DNA of 64,000 nt from Maridesulfovibrio hydrothermalis AM13 = DSM 14728 (lineage in GTDB: Bacteria; Desulfobacterota; Desulfovibrionia; Desulfovibrionales; Desulfovibrionaceae), in contig NC_020055.1 of assembly GCF_000331025.1 (NCBI RefSeq), positions 2,885,370 to 2,949,369 of the forward strand. The letters run 5' to 3'. The notes beneath the pieces are model-generated. The model ran no database searches. It saw only the letters and a program-made list of their open reading frames with translations, and was not told the DNA's origin. Positions 8,844 through 17,669 of this stretch are shown one piece after another; position 1 is the stretch's first letter; each line of letters starts with the position of its first letter. Both the position numbers and the translations under genes were made by a program.

Positions 8844-10058
8844 TCAACTTCTTAAAAATTCTGGATATCTTGTATAAAATGCTGCGAGTAAATACAAGGA
8901 GCCGCAAATTAGAACTGTTTTATCACCGGAACTCAGCAAAGACAGAGCTTCATTAATATTTGAAGCTGCTTTTGACCGGACACCTAGAACATCACTCAGT
9001 TCACTATATGGATATGCCCTTTCATTATCCGGTATGCCGCAGGCTATAATCACACCATCCGTCAACCTGAGAAGAATTTCTTTTACAGGAGCTAGATCTT
9101 TATCTTTCATACAAGAAAAAATAATCACATCAGGGCGGATTGCGGTCCGTTGCAACTCACTTTCGAGCGCGACAAAGGCATGGGTATTATGCGCACCATC
9201 TAATATATATGTACGATCAGATTGAACCACCTGCAAACGACCTGCTATGAATGCTTTTGAAACACCTGTAAGGATAGCATCATTCTCAAGTTTCAACTTT
9301 GATTTCTCACAGAAAATTTTCCATGCACAAGCAGCAAGATGCGCATTTTGCTTTTGATGCTCCCCAGCAAGAGATGGAGCCAGACCGGCAATTCCAATTA
9401 TATTTTCTACTTGAAGCAGTTCACAATCCAATTCCTGTGCCCGCTTTAAAAGCACATTCATAGCTTCGACTTCCTGCACAGCCGTTATGGCAATACCATT
9501 TTGCTGCATGGCATCGGCCTTATCTGCTGCGATGAGATCAATTGTTGAGCCAAGTACTTTTTCATGATCGAGACCAATAGGCGTAAATACAGTAAGATCA
9601 GGATCAATAGTGGTAGTGGCATCAAAACGTCCACCAAGCCCAGCCTCCATCACAGCAAGATCAACACCGTTATTTTTGAATGCAACAAGAGCCATGCAAG
9701 TGAGCAGTTCAAAATATGTAAGCCCTGAATCAGGTAATATCTCCATAACCTGATTAGCAAGTTTGCACCACTCCTGCTCAGAGAGCATTGATGAATTAAT
9801 TGTGATGCGCTCACGGGGAGTGATAAAGTGCGGCGAAGTAAACATTCCTACATTTAAACCAGACTCCTGAGCAATGCTGGCAAGATACGAAGAAGTGGAC
9901 CCTTTTCCATTAGTGCCTACAACATGAATAACAGGAAAGCTTCCTTTGCCTCCCCATTTGCCGACAAATTCCTCCATCCTGCCAAGACTCAAGTCCATAT
10001 GAAACAGGCCTAGATTATCCAAATATTCGTTAAATTTTAAATAATTTCTAAATTTCAA
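8844..10058 (-). CDS. folC: folylpolyglutamate synthase / dihydrofolate synthase
   Basis: ATP-dependent Mur-ligase-type enzyme that adds glutamate to dihydropteroate and folates in the cytoplasm. It has 404 residues. The P-loop is VVGTNGKGSTSSYL at about 46-59, then TSPHFITPRERI. LTCMALVAF, VMEAGLGGRFDATT and ILDGAHN follow, all FolC/Mur-ligase signatures. The only start preserving the conserved N-terminus is a TTG at 10058, supported by AAGGAAAAG a few bases upstream; the first ATG would remove 20 conserved residues. It is divergent from tRNA-Arg. Confidence 0.92.
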   Translation of the reverse strand: MKFRNYLKFNEYLDNLGLFHMDLSLGRMEEFVGKWGGKGSFPVIHVVGTNGKGSTSSYLASIAQESGLNVGMFTSPHFITPRERITINSSMLSEQEWCKLANQVMEILPDSGLTYFELLTCMALVAFKNNGVDLAVMEAGLGGRFDATTTIDPDLTVFTPIGLDHEKVLGSTIDLIAADKADAMQQNGIAITAVQEVEAMNVLLKRAQELDCELLQVENIIGIAGLAPSLAGEHQKQNAHLAACAWKIFCEKSKLKLENDAILTGVSKAFIAGRLQVVQSDRTYILDGAHNTHAFVALESELQRTAIRPDVIIFSCMKDKDLAPVKEILLRLTDGVIIACGIPDNERAYPYSELSDVLGVRSKAASNINEALSLLSSGDKTVLICGSLYLLAAFYTRYPEFLRS

Positions 10059-10078
10059 AACTTTTCCTTACTTTTTAC

Positions 10079-10107
10079 TTGACCGCCACAGCCAGTTTAT
10101 ATAAAAG
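10079..10107 (+). promoter_or_regulatory. probable promoter of tRNA-Arg
   Basis: TTGACC at 10079-10084 is followed by TATAAA / TAAAAG at 10100-10107, depending on a 15- or 17-base spacer. It ends about 14 bases before the tRNA. Confidence 0.5.
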
Positions 10108-10120
10108 AAGCATCTCTTGA

Positions 10121-10197
10121 GCGGCAGTAGCTCAGTTGGATAGAGCAACGGCCTTCTAAGCCGTTGGCCGAGAGTTCGAATCTTTCCTGCCGCACCA
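10121..10197 (+). tRNA. tRNA-Arg (anticodon TCT)
   Basis: Acceptor GCGGCAG pairs with CTGCCGC. The D-arm is AGCTCAG, the anticodon stem-loop is CGGCC-TTCTAAG-CCG with TCT, the T-loop is TTCGAAT, and ACCA is encoded at the 3' end. Reads AGA (and AGG by wobble). Confidence 0.95.
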
Positions 10198-10206
10198 AGC
10201 TTATTC

Positions 10207-10244
10207 AAAGGGTTTACGACTTAAACGTTGTAAGCCCTTTTTTT
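10207..10244 (+). terminator. terminator after tRNA-Arg
   Basis: AAAGGGTTTACGAC and GTTGTAAGCCCTTT pair across a short loop, with minor mismatches, and run into TTTTTTT. Standard intrinsic terminator. Confidence 0.88.
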
Positions 10245-10340
10245 GTGCGGTTAAGTTATGTCCAAGAAACTTAACAAGAGAGCGAATCAATTAATTTATT
10301 CCCGCACTCAAAAGAACTACAATTAAAACAAGGCCTCACA

Positions 10341-10384
10341 TAGCATGCTACAGCCATACCCTCCGAATCAGAGGGCGCATGCTA
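10341..10384. other. two-stem inverted repeat upstream of the large MscS-like gene
   Basis: Outer arms TAGCATGC (10341-10348) and GCATGCTA (10377-10384) are perfectly complementary and enclose CCCTC (10359-10363) with GAGGG (10371-10375). The whole could form a two-tier RNA or DNA structure. It lies about 125 bases upstream of the gene at 10508 and lacks a T-run. Its role is unknown. Confidence 0.5.
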
Positions 10385-10507
10385 CATATCTACTAGACTG
10401 AACTCAAGAGTAAATTTATACTTGATTCATTGGTAAAAAATCAGCATGTAGCCTAGACTGCAAATAACTTCACACACTTTTTGTTTTAAATAAATCGGGA
10501 CACTTAA

Positions 10508-12223
10508 ATGAGTAAAAAAACAATTCTCCAATTTTCATTTGTAAATATTCTGCTGATCTGTCTTTTAGTGCTGCCTGCGAGCCTTACCTATGCGCAGAAT
10601 AACAGCACCGAAGAACTGAAAGATTTAGCAAAAGCAGCCGAAGAGCTGGACCAAATAGCCAAAACTCCGGAGCAGGCTGCTACACTGACCAATCTGCTTC
10701 ATTACAAATCTGAACTGCTAAAACAAACTATATCAGCTAAAAAAGCTATGAGGAGTACTTCCCATCCTCTGGATAAAGAAGCTCTTTCATTAAAATTAAA
10801 AGACCTGAAAAAACAGCTTAAAAAAGTTAATCAAAACTTTATCAAAGTTGCTACGGGACTCGATACTTCAATATTTAATGAAGAAATACAACAACACTTT
10901 CAATGGCAGGAAGAACTCGAAACTCTGGTCAAACCTATTTTGAATGAACTAAAGGAAATGACCAAACGGCCCAGACAAATTGAACGCTTGAAAAGCAAAG
11001 TTGCCTACTTCGAAAGCAAACTTCCCAATGCTGATGAAGCTGTAACGAATATTGAAAAACTCATTGATTCCACGGACTCTCTTCTACTGAAAGCTGAGCT
11101 TGATAAACTTAAGCTTGAATTTATGAAAAAACGTACCAATATCAGCAATCAACTGGATGTTGCTCGTTTTGAACTTAATGAATTGCAAAAGGAGAAAAAA
11201 TCTTTTTTTGAATCAACAAAAAAAGTTATGGCTGTTTTCTTTAAAACCCGTGGTAAAAACATCCTCATAGCTATGTTCACATTTGCCGGAGTATTTTTAT
11301 TTTTCCGCATCATAGATCGCGGCTTCAGAAAAATTCATCCCGCATTTAAAGCCAAACAAAGACCTTTTTATATCCGCCTTATCGAAATTCTTCTGCTGGT
11401 TATGAGTGTACTGGCAGCATCTATGGCTTCGCTTTTTACGCTTTACGTATCGGGCGACTGGTTTCTGCTCAGCATTGCGCTCATATTTATTTTCGGAGCA
11501 CTCTGGACCGCCCGTGCAGGATTCACCAGATACTACGAACAGGTCAAACTCATCCTTAACCTCGGATCTGTCCGCGAAAATGAACGCATTGTCCACAAGG
11601 GAGTTCCGTGGGCAGTAGAAAGACTCCAGATTTATGCAAAACTCAAAAACCCGGCCTTAAGCCCCAGCACGATCAGAATGCCTATCAGAGAACTGGAAAA
11701 CAAGATTTCCCGTCCCTTCGGCGAAAATGAACCCTGGTTCCCGTGCCGCATAGGCGACTGGGTGATACTCTCTGACGGTGTACGAGGCAAAGTTATCAGC
11801 CAGTCACCGGATATGGTTGAACTGCTCCAGCGCGGTGGAGCTTACGTTACATACCAGACCCCGGATTTTCTGGGACTCAATCCTAAAAACCTTTCTCGTA
11901 ATTTCCGGATCAAATCTGTTTTCGGCATTGACTACGCGCATCAGGCCGAATCAACTACATCCATCCTTAAACAGGCAAAAGAATTTATCTTGGCTAAACT
12001 TGAAGAAGACGGCTACAGCAAGCACGTTCTCAACTTAAACGTTGAATTCGAATCAGCAGGCGCATCATCACTTAATCTAGTGATTATAGCTGATTTTCAT
12101 AGCGACATCGCTGAGCTTTACGGCCGCCTTGTCCGGGCGCTGCAACGTTACAGTGTAGATGCCTGCAATAACTTTGAGTGGAATATTCCTTTTGACCAGC
12201 TTGTTCTCCACAAAGCAAAATAG
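10508..12223 (+). CDS. MscS-like channel with long exported coiled-coil domain
   Basis: Inner-membrane protein of 571 residues. A signal peptide (about 1-29, ending SLTYAQ) leads into a largely helical, charged, coiled-coil region (35-240) that should lie in the periplasm. Three hydrophobic segments follow at about 250-268, 288-314 and 318-336. The rest reads like the beta and C-terminal domains of MscS-family proteins, with FPCRIGDWVILSDGVRGKVI at about 408. The layout resembles the larger MscS relatives such as MscK or YbdG-type proteins, but no exact subfamily is assigned. It would act as an osmotic safety valve or ion channel. A smaller MscS gene converges on it from the right. Confidence 0.7.
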   Translation: MSKKTILQFSFVNILLICLLVLPASLTYAQNNSTEELKDLAKAAEELDQIAKTPEQAATLTNLLHYKSELLKQTISAKKAMRSTSHPLDKEALSLKLKDLKKQLKKVNQNFIKVATGLDTSIFNEEIQQHFQWQEELETLVKPILNELKEMTKRPRQIERLKSKVAYFESKLPNADEAVTNIEKLIDSTDSLLLKAELDKLKLEFMKKRTNISNQLDVARFELNELQKEKKSFFESTKKVMAVFFKTRGKNILIAMFTFAGVFLFFRIIDRGFRKIHPAFKAKQRPFYIRLIEILLLVMSVLAASMASLFTLYVSGDWFLLSIALIFIFGALWTARAGFTRYYEQVKLILNLGSVRENERIVHKGVPWAVERLQIYAKLKNPALSPSTIRMPIRELENKISRPFGENEPWFPCRIGDWVILSDGVRGKVISQSPDMVELLQRGGAYVTYQTPDFLGLNPKNLSRNFRIKSVFGIDYAHQAESTTSILKQAKEFILAKLEEDGYSKHVLNLNVEFESAGASSLNLVIIADFHSDIAELYGRLVRALQRYSVDACNNFEWNIPFDQLVLHKAK

Positions 12224-12232
12224 ACCAAAAAA

Positions 12233-12264
12233 ACAGGGCTGTGAGGTCAACCTCACAGCCCTGT
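12233..12264 (-). terminator. 15-bp-stem terminator between convergent MscS genes
   Basis: Arms ACAGGGCTGTGAGGT and ACCTCACAGCCCTGT are perfect complements with a 2-base centre. The A-run at its left (12227-12233) gives a T-run on the minus strand, so it mainly ends the mscS transcript. A second hairpin, ACCGTC / GACGGT at 12277-12300, lies between it and the mscS stop. Confidence 0.85.
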
Positions 12265-12305
12265 ATTACAACCAAAACCGTCAGTCTGTTTCAGGACGGT
12301 ATATT

Positions 12306-13193
12306 TTAATCTTCACCTTCCTTGTACAGATGAACATCGCTCTGCGGATATGGAATAGAAATTCCGGCCCCGTCAAATGCAATCTTTATCTTTTCCAGCA
12401 AATCACATTTGGTTGCAAAATATTCAGAAGTACTTACCCACGGACGCACCAGAATATCAACGCTTGATGCCCCAAGCTCCCCGACCATAACAGCAGGGGC
12501 CGGATTTTTAAGCAACCGGCTGTCATCTGAAAGAATCTCGTGAATGAGTGCTTTGGCCTTTTGAATATCATCATCATAACCAATGCCTATCACCAGATCG
12601 ATACGTCGACTTTTATGTGCAGTGGTATTAATAATCACGGACTGTAAAATTGATGAATTAGGAATCACAACTCTCTGGTTATCAAGAGTTGAAAGTTCAG
12701 TATAAAAAGCTGAAAGCTCCTGCACAATACCCGAAGTACCTGCCACGGTTACTAAATCACCCTTTTTGAATAGTCGCAGCAGAATAAGCATAACTCCGGC
12801 TGCGAAATTGGAAAGTGTATCTTTGAGTGCCAAGCCTACCGCCAGACCGGCAGCACCGAGTACTGCGAGAAAAGAAGTGACATTAATGCCCGCCTGCCCA
12901 AGCGCAGCCACGACAACGGCTGCAAGCACAGTGTAGTAAATAATGGCTTTAATAAATGAAGTTAAGATTTCATCCACTTTGCTTTTGGCCATTAACCGCC
13001 CAACAACATTCGAAAGCTGCCGCGAAACAAATCGTCCCGCATAAAGCACCAAAATGGCAACAATTATACGCAGTCCGTGCAGGCTGATGAATGCTATGGC
13101 ATCATTAGCGAGATTGCTCATAAAATCGGGATTCATAAGATCAAGCTGAATACCGGACACAACAGTTTCAACAGTTTTTTCAGTTCCATTCAT
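12306..13193 (-). CDS. mscS: small-conductance mechanosensitive channel
   Basis: Inner-membrane channel of 295 residues, close to E. coli MscS (286), that opens under membrane tension to release solutes. Two N-terminal hydrophobic helices are followed by the pore helix TM3, rich in Ala and Gly (FLAVLGAAGLAVGLALKDTLSNFAAG). The beta domain GDLVTVAGTSGIVQEL and the motif LDNQRVVIPNSSI then follow, all diagnostic. The frame extends to a GTG at 13202, but that codon overlaps the likely AGGTG ribosome-binding site, so the ATG at 13193 is preferred. The exported decarboxylase-like gene lies just upstream on the same strand, 49 bases away. Confidence 0.93.
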   Translation of the reverse strand: MNGTEKTVETVVSGIQLDLMNPDFMSNLANDAIAFISLHGLRIIVAILVLYAGRFVSRQLSNVVGRLMAKSKVDEILTSFIKAIIYYTVLAAVVVAALGQAGINVTSFLAVLGAAGLAVGLALKDTLSNFAAGVMLILLRLFKKGDLVTVAGTSGIVQELSAFYTELSTLDNQRVVIPNSSILQSVIINTTAHKSRRIDLVIGIGYDDDIQKAKALIHEILSDDSRLLKNPAPAVMVGELGASSVDILVRPWVSTSEYFATKCDLLEKIKIAFDGAGISIPYPQSDVHLYKEGED

Positions 13194-13241
13194 TAGTAAC
13201 ACCTATACCTGCTATAATTTTAATATTTTCAAAGGCTCCTT

Positions 13242-14588
13242 CTATTTGCTGACCGTAGCGATCCTTGATCTGACAGGAATATTGCTGGAATGCAGTCCCG
13301 GTTTCTGACCGTGCAGATCAAACTTGAGTTTCACACCGGGTCTGAAAATAAGAGTATGTGTAGATCCGCCAAAATGAAACATACCAAGCTGATCACCCTT
13401 TTTCACATGCTGCCCCTCGTAAACAGTAATTTCATTAGATGAAACTTCAGCCATGCCGACAAACATAACTGCCATCAGGCCGATGTCAGGATTATCAGCT
13501 TCTATCAACACCAAAGCCCGCGTAGCAACCTGCGTGATATAACCTTGAGAGTTATTCGGCCCGACAGGATCAAACCCCATACTCTGGGCTTCTGCGTAAT
13601 ACGAACCATCTATAATTCTGGTCCTTACAATTTTGCCGCTAACCGGACTGTGCCAGCGGTGATAGCTGAGCGCGCTGAGAAAAGCCTGATAAACGGTTCC
13701 CCCTGCAAACTCTCTGGCAAGCATTTCATCCCCGAGCATATGAACTAGAGAATACGGCTGTGCTTTAATCCAGAACTTATCACGCAGCTTAACATTTTCA
13801 GCCAGCTTATACGGTGCTGATTCACAGGAATTGCTGATAACAGAATCATCTTCAGGGGATGCAACAGGACGGCGTCCTTCACGGAAAACACGGGTAAAAA
13901 AATCATCCCATGAAGCAAAGCCGTAATATGGTTTTTCAGGGTTGCAGACAAAATCCTCAACAAAAGTAGGCATCGCCTTTTCAGCATCACGTCCGAACCA
14001 TCCGTTTTCAGGATCATTACTCAGAACGTAACGAGAATCAGGGGAATCAAGATAAACAGCCCACTGAGTCAAAATTTTCTTAAGCTGGCGGTTAACCTTT
14101 CCATTCAAGAAAGCAGAAGTTCCGGCAGGTGTCCCCATCGGCCAGTCAAGAATGGCGTTAAGAGGAAAACCGACCATTCCTGTTTCATTAAATTCAGGAG
14201 CGCGGGTCACGATCGTGTTCATAAGTTGCAGCATGTGCTTATAATTTCTAATCTGCGGCCTGCCAGTAGGATCTTTATTATATGGAGGTTTGCGGGGAAC
14301 CTGCTCAAACATCTCTGTAAAAAGCATAAATAATTCCGGATCGCTTTCAATCAGATCCTTGAATTCCTGAATAACGGGAAGCAAAGGAGTTTTACCTGCC
14401 GCGTCAGTTTCGCGAATAAGGTCAGCACACCAGTCGTTAAGCACCTGCTGATCAGAAGGCAGCCACTTCCCGACTTTATAAGGAGCATCTTTTGTCGCAG
14501 CATCAGCAAAAGAAGGCAGTGCTGATAAAATAAACAAGGTAGCAATAAAAACTGCAAAAATACTGGCTTTAAGCAAATGCTTTTTCAT
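13242..14588 (-). CDS. exported phosphatidylserine-decarboxylase-like protein (PsiD-like layout)
   Basis: 448 residues with a clear signal peptide (1-30, ending SFADA), so probably periplasmic. The N-terminal half (KWLPSDQQVLNDWCADLI, through NAILDWPMGTPAG) resembles the PSDC domain found before phosphatidylserine decarboxylase domains in fungal PsiD-type L-tryptophan decarboxylases. The C-terminal half carries PSD-family features: YHRWHSPVSGKI and, near the end, FHFGGSTHTLIF. There GGST stands where PSD proenzymes have the LGST self-cleavage site that makes the pyruvoyl group. The substrate could be a phospholipid or an amino acid. An exported form is unusual, since standard bacterial Psd is an inner-membrane enzyme facing the cytoplasm. 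Confidence 0.75.
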   Translation of the reverse strand: MKKHLLKASIFAVFIATLFILSALPSFADAATKDAPYKVGKWLPSDQQVLNDWCADLIRETDAAGKTPLLPVIQEFKDLIESDPELFMLFTEMFEQVPRKPPYNKDPTGRPQIRNYKHMLQLMNTIVTRAPEFNETGMVGFPLNAILDWPMGTPAGTSAFLNGKVNRQLKKILTQWAVYLDSPDSRYVLSNDPENGWFGRDAEKAMPTFVEDFVCNPEKPYYGFASWDDFFTRVFREGRRPVASPEDDSVISNSCESAPYKLAENVKLRDKFWIKAQPYSLVHMLGDEMLAREFAGGTVYQAFLSALSYHRWHSPVSGKIVRTRIIDGSYYAEAQSMGFDPVGPNNSQGYITQVATRALVLIEADNPDIGLMAVMFVGMAEVSSNEITVYEGQHVKKGDQLGMFHFGGSTHTLIFRPGVKLKFDLHGQKPGLHSSNIPVRSRIATVSK

Positions 14589-14915
14589 AACAGCTCCTTC
14601 TGGTTGATCTCTTTTAAGTACTCCGGCCTTGCGGAAGAACTATCCTGCTCAAATTTACCCGAAAAATTGGACATTATTATGAATGTTGTTTCTGTTCTAA
14701 CTTATTTTGCAGGATGGGGGAATGGGGAGGGTTCTAAATTTGAAGAATATTCATAAAATTTCAACTTAACCATTCACATTGCAAGCCCTCACTATCCAAT
14801 AGATAATAATTCTTGCCCATCAAGCCATACAACTCTATGCTTTTTGCCACACATAACCACTTTTCAACCTGTTACGCAGGTATAACCCAACGCCTTGCAC
14901 GGCGAACATATACTC
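14589..14915. other. divergent intergenic region before fdhF
   Basis: These 327 bases hold no gene. Two small inverted repeats lie close to the fdhF start: ACCTG / CAGGT (14867-14881) and CGCC / GGCG (14891-14904). No good sigma-54 or sigma-70 match was recognised, so the promoter of the formate dehydrogenase operon is unresolved. Confidence 0.5.
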
Positions 14916-16988
14916 ATGAAAGAAGTTCTCACCATCTGTCCCTATTGCGGCACAGGCTGTTCTTTCCGGCTTAAAATTGAAAATGACCAGATTACCGGAA
15001 TTGTCCCGGAACAGAAGCTGGCTGTAAATAACGGTAAACTATGCTCCAAGGGGCATTACGGTTTTGATTTTGTCCGTCACCCTGACCGTCTGACCTCTCC
15101 TTTGATCCGCAAAGGAGGTGTTCTTGTAAAATCCTCATGGGACGAAGCCCTTTCGCTGGTTACCGATAAATTTAATGCTATCAAAGATCGACACGGCCCG
15201 GATGCCATAGCGGGATTCAGCTCCGCCCGTTGCACCAACGAAGAAAATTACCTCATGCAAAAATACATGCGCGCAGCTATCGGTACAAATAATATCGACC
15301 ACTGCGCGCGGCTCTGACATGCCCCCACAGTAGCCGGTCTGGCTGCTGCATTCGGAAGCGGATCAATGACTAATTCCATTGCCGAGATTGATGATATGGA
15401 CAGCGGTGACACGATCTTCGCCATAGGCACTAATACAACTGAATGCCATCCTCTGATCGGCATGAAAATGATTCAAGCCGCCCAGCGCGGAACCCGGATT
15501 ATTGTAGCTGATCCCCGCGCCATTACACTTACCCAGCATGCTGCCGTCTGGCTTCGCCTCAAGCCCGGAACGGATGTAGCCCTGCTCAACAGTCTGGCCC
15601 ATGTGCTGATAACCGAAGGACTTACCGACGAAAATTTCATTGCCGAACGCACCGAAGGATATGCGCAGCTTAAAGAAACCGTCCTCAAGTATACTCCGGC
15701 ATATGCTGAGACTATTACCACTGTTCCAGCGGAGCTGATTGTCAAAGCGGCCCGCATTATCGGCAACTCCCGCAACACTGCAACATACTACACAATGGGC
15801 ATAACCCAGCATACCTCCGGTGTGGACAATGTCCGCTCTGTTGCGAATATTGTTCTTTTAACCGGAAATATGGGCCGGCCCAAGACCGGACTGAATCCCC
15901 TGCGTGGTCAGAATAACGTTCAAGGATCATGTGACATGGGCGCATTGCCTAACGTCTATACGGGCTATCAGAAAGTGAATTCCCCTGAAATACAGGAAAA
16001 ATTCAGCGCAGCATGGGGAACCGCATTATCAGATAAAGAAGGTCTTAAAATCCCTGATGTGCTGCATGGCATTGAACAGGGCACTATGAAAGGTCTATTC
16101 GTTTTCGGCGAAAACCCCATGCGGAGTGACCCGGATATCAATCATGTTAAGCATTGCCTTGAGGAAGTAGAATTTTTAGTGGTTCAGGATATTTTCCTGA
16201 CCGAAACAGCAGAGCTGGCCGATGTAGTTCTGCCCGGTGCAACATTTGCTGAAAAAGACGGAACTTTTTCAAGCACCGAGCGACGGGTTCAACTCATACG
16301 CAAAGGGCTTGAACCTCTCGGTGACAGCCGTCCGGACTGGCAGATTCTAGCCGAACTTATCCAGCGCATGGGAGCAGGCGTGAATTACAACTCTCCGGAA
16401 GAAATTTTCGATGAAATGCGCAGCCTGACTCCATCACATGCCGGACTTACATATTCCCGGCTGGAAAATGAAAACCTGCAATGGCCCTGTCCCAGCGAGG
16501 AACACAAAGGAACTCCAGTGCTCCACATCGGTAATTTTATGCGTGGCAAGGGAGCTTTTCTTGGAATGGATTACCGTGAACCGGCTGAAATTCCTGATGA
16601 TGACTATCCGCTTATACTGACCACCGGCCGTATTGTTATTCACTACCATACCGGAACCATGACCCGCCGGTGCTGGGGCCTCGACGGCTTGCGCCCCGAG
16701 GAATCTCTGGAGATCAATCCCGCTGATGCCGCCAGATACGGAATCAATGACGGCGACAGCATAATAATCTCCTCACGCCGGGGCGAAATGCGCGCACGAG
16801 CAATGGTGACCGGACGAGTACCGAAAGGAGTGACTTTCACTACTTTCCATTACAGCGAAAGCCCGGGAAATATTTTGACCAACAGTGCCTCCGATCCTGA
16901 GACAGGAACTCCAGAATTTAAAGTCTGCGCCGTTAAAGTCAGAGCAGGTAAAGAGCAGGATCATCCCGTAAAGGCTTACAGTGTTTAG
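14916..16988 (+). CDS. fdhF: selenocysteine-containing formate dehydrogenase, HDCR/FDH-H type (UGA read through)
   Basis: Molybdenum or tungsten bis-pterin enzyme that interconverts formate and CO2. The frame contains one internal TGA (15315-15317) and continues in the same frame to 16988, giving 690 residues with Sec at position 134. The context is CARL-Sec-HAPTVAGL, matching the Sec and catalytic His of E. coli FdhF. A single [4Fe-4S] site is formed by Cys8, Cys11, Cys15 and Cys43. MopB signatures follow, such as GENPMRSDPD and the C-terminal molydopterin-binding domain. The start is ATG 14916 (MKEVLTICPYCGTGC); a TTG seven codons upstream is also open but lacks support. It heads a four-gene operon with two ferredoxin subunits and an [FeFe] hydrogenase. 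It is not a pseudogene: the SECIS hairpin directly follows the UGA. Confidence 0.95.
15315..15348 (+). promoter_or_regulatory. selenocysteine codon and bacterial SECIS hairpin
   Basis: UGA at 15315-15317 is followed, 10 bases on, by a perfect 8-bp stem, with one G-U pair: CAGTAGCC (15328-15335) with GGCTGCTG (15341-15348), capped by the 5-base loop GGTCT. The AGGTCT/GGTCT apical motif is the SelB-binding feature of the E. coli fdhF SECIS. It is recognised by the SelB encoded at 3798-5705. Confidence 0.9.
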
Positions 16989-16999
16989 AATTATTAATG

Positions 17000-17045
17000 C
17001 AGGATTATCCTTCGGAGATCTGAAAAATTCTCTAAAGGACCGCCC
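17000..17045. repeat. intergenic repeat remnant between fdhF and the ferredoxin gene
   Basis: Contains AAAGGACCGCCCGAGAC, which closely matches GAAGGACCGCCCGAAGC at about 26622-26638 upstream of recQ. Both lie outside genes and probably derive from the same dispersed element. Confidence 0.4.
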
Positions 17046-17069
17046 GAGACAAAATAACATAGGTAAAAT

Positions 17070-17657
17070 ATGGCTTCTTTAAACTCTTTCATCACCGCTG
17101 ATCCTGAAAAATGTATCGGCTGTAAACTTTGCGAAGTTGCCTGTTCGCAGGCTCATTCCAAGGATTCATCTTTCACTGTCGGCTCCATGAACGGCCCGAT
17201 TCTGCCTCGCTTGTACCTTGTCCGCACTCCTGAGGTTACAGTGCCGGTACAATGCCGCCATTGTGAAGACGCGCCATGCGCTAACTGCTGCCCTTCTTCT
17301 GCTATCAAGCGCAAAAATGGAGCGATTATCGTTGACAGTAAACTTTGCTCAGGCTGCAAGACCTGCATGCTGGCCTGCCCTTTCGGGGCCATTGAGCTTT
17401 TACCTGTTTATGAAAACGGAACCCCCGTGATGCAGGCGGTGCTTTGCGAAGAGAGTGAGACTTCTACAGAAGAAGTTCCCATGCTTTTTGCCGGAAAATG
17501 CGACCTTTGCACTGAAAGTAAAAGCGGACCGGCATGTATTGAGGTCTGCCCGGAAAATGCGCTGCAACTTTTTGATCCTGCCGGCACAAAGAAACAGCGT
17601 AATATTAAAGCGGCCCTCAGCTTCCTGCAAACTTCACAAAATTTTCCTTCGAAATAA
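17070..17657 (+). CDS. HycB/HydN-like electron-transfer subunit (four [4Fe-4S])
   Basis: Ferredoxin-like protein of 195 residues that should wire FdhF to the hydrogenase. Four cysteine clusters are seen in order: CIGCKLCEVAC (15-25), CRHCEDAPCANCC, CSGCKTCMLAC and CDLCTESKSGPACIEVC, the HycB/HydN/DmsB-type arrangement. There is no signal peptide or membrane helix, which fits a soluble cytoplasmic complex. A second paralogue closes the operon at 19050. The gene starts 81 bases after fdhF and its stop lies 12 bases before the hydrogenase gene. Confidence 0.88.
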   Translation: MASLNSFITADPEKCIGCKLCEVACSQAHSKDSSFTVGSMNGPILPRLYLVRTPEVTVPVQCRHCEDAPCANCCPSSAIKRKNGAIIVDSKLCSGCKTCMLACPFGAIELLPVYENGTPVMQAVLCEESETSTEEVPMLFAGKCDLCTESKSGPACIEVCPENALQLFDPAGTKKQRNIKAALSFLQTSQNFPSK

Positions 17658-17669
17658 AAGAGTCATTTC

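Noticed and set aside
14589-14915. A sigma-54 promoter before the formate dehydrogenase operon
   Set aside because: No GG-N10-GC element close to the consensus was found.
14895-15317. A truncated formate dehydrogenase fragment followed by a second ORF at 15366, looking like a pseudogene
   Set aside because: The two frames are the same phase, the break is a single TGA at the known selenocysteine position, and a SECIS hairpin follows at once.
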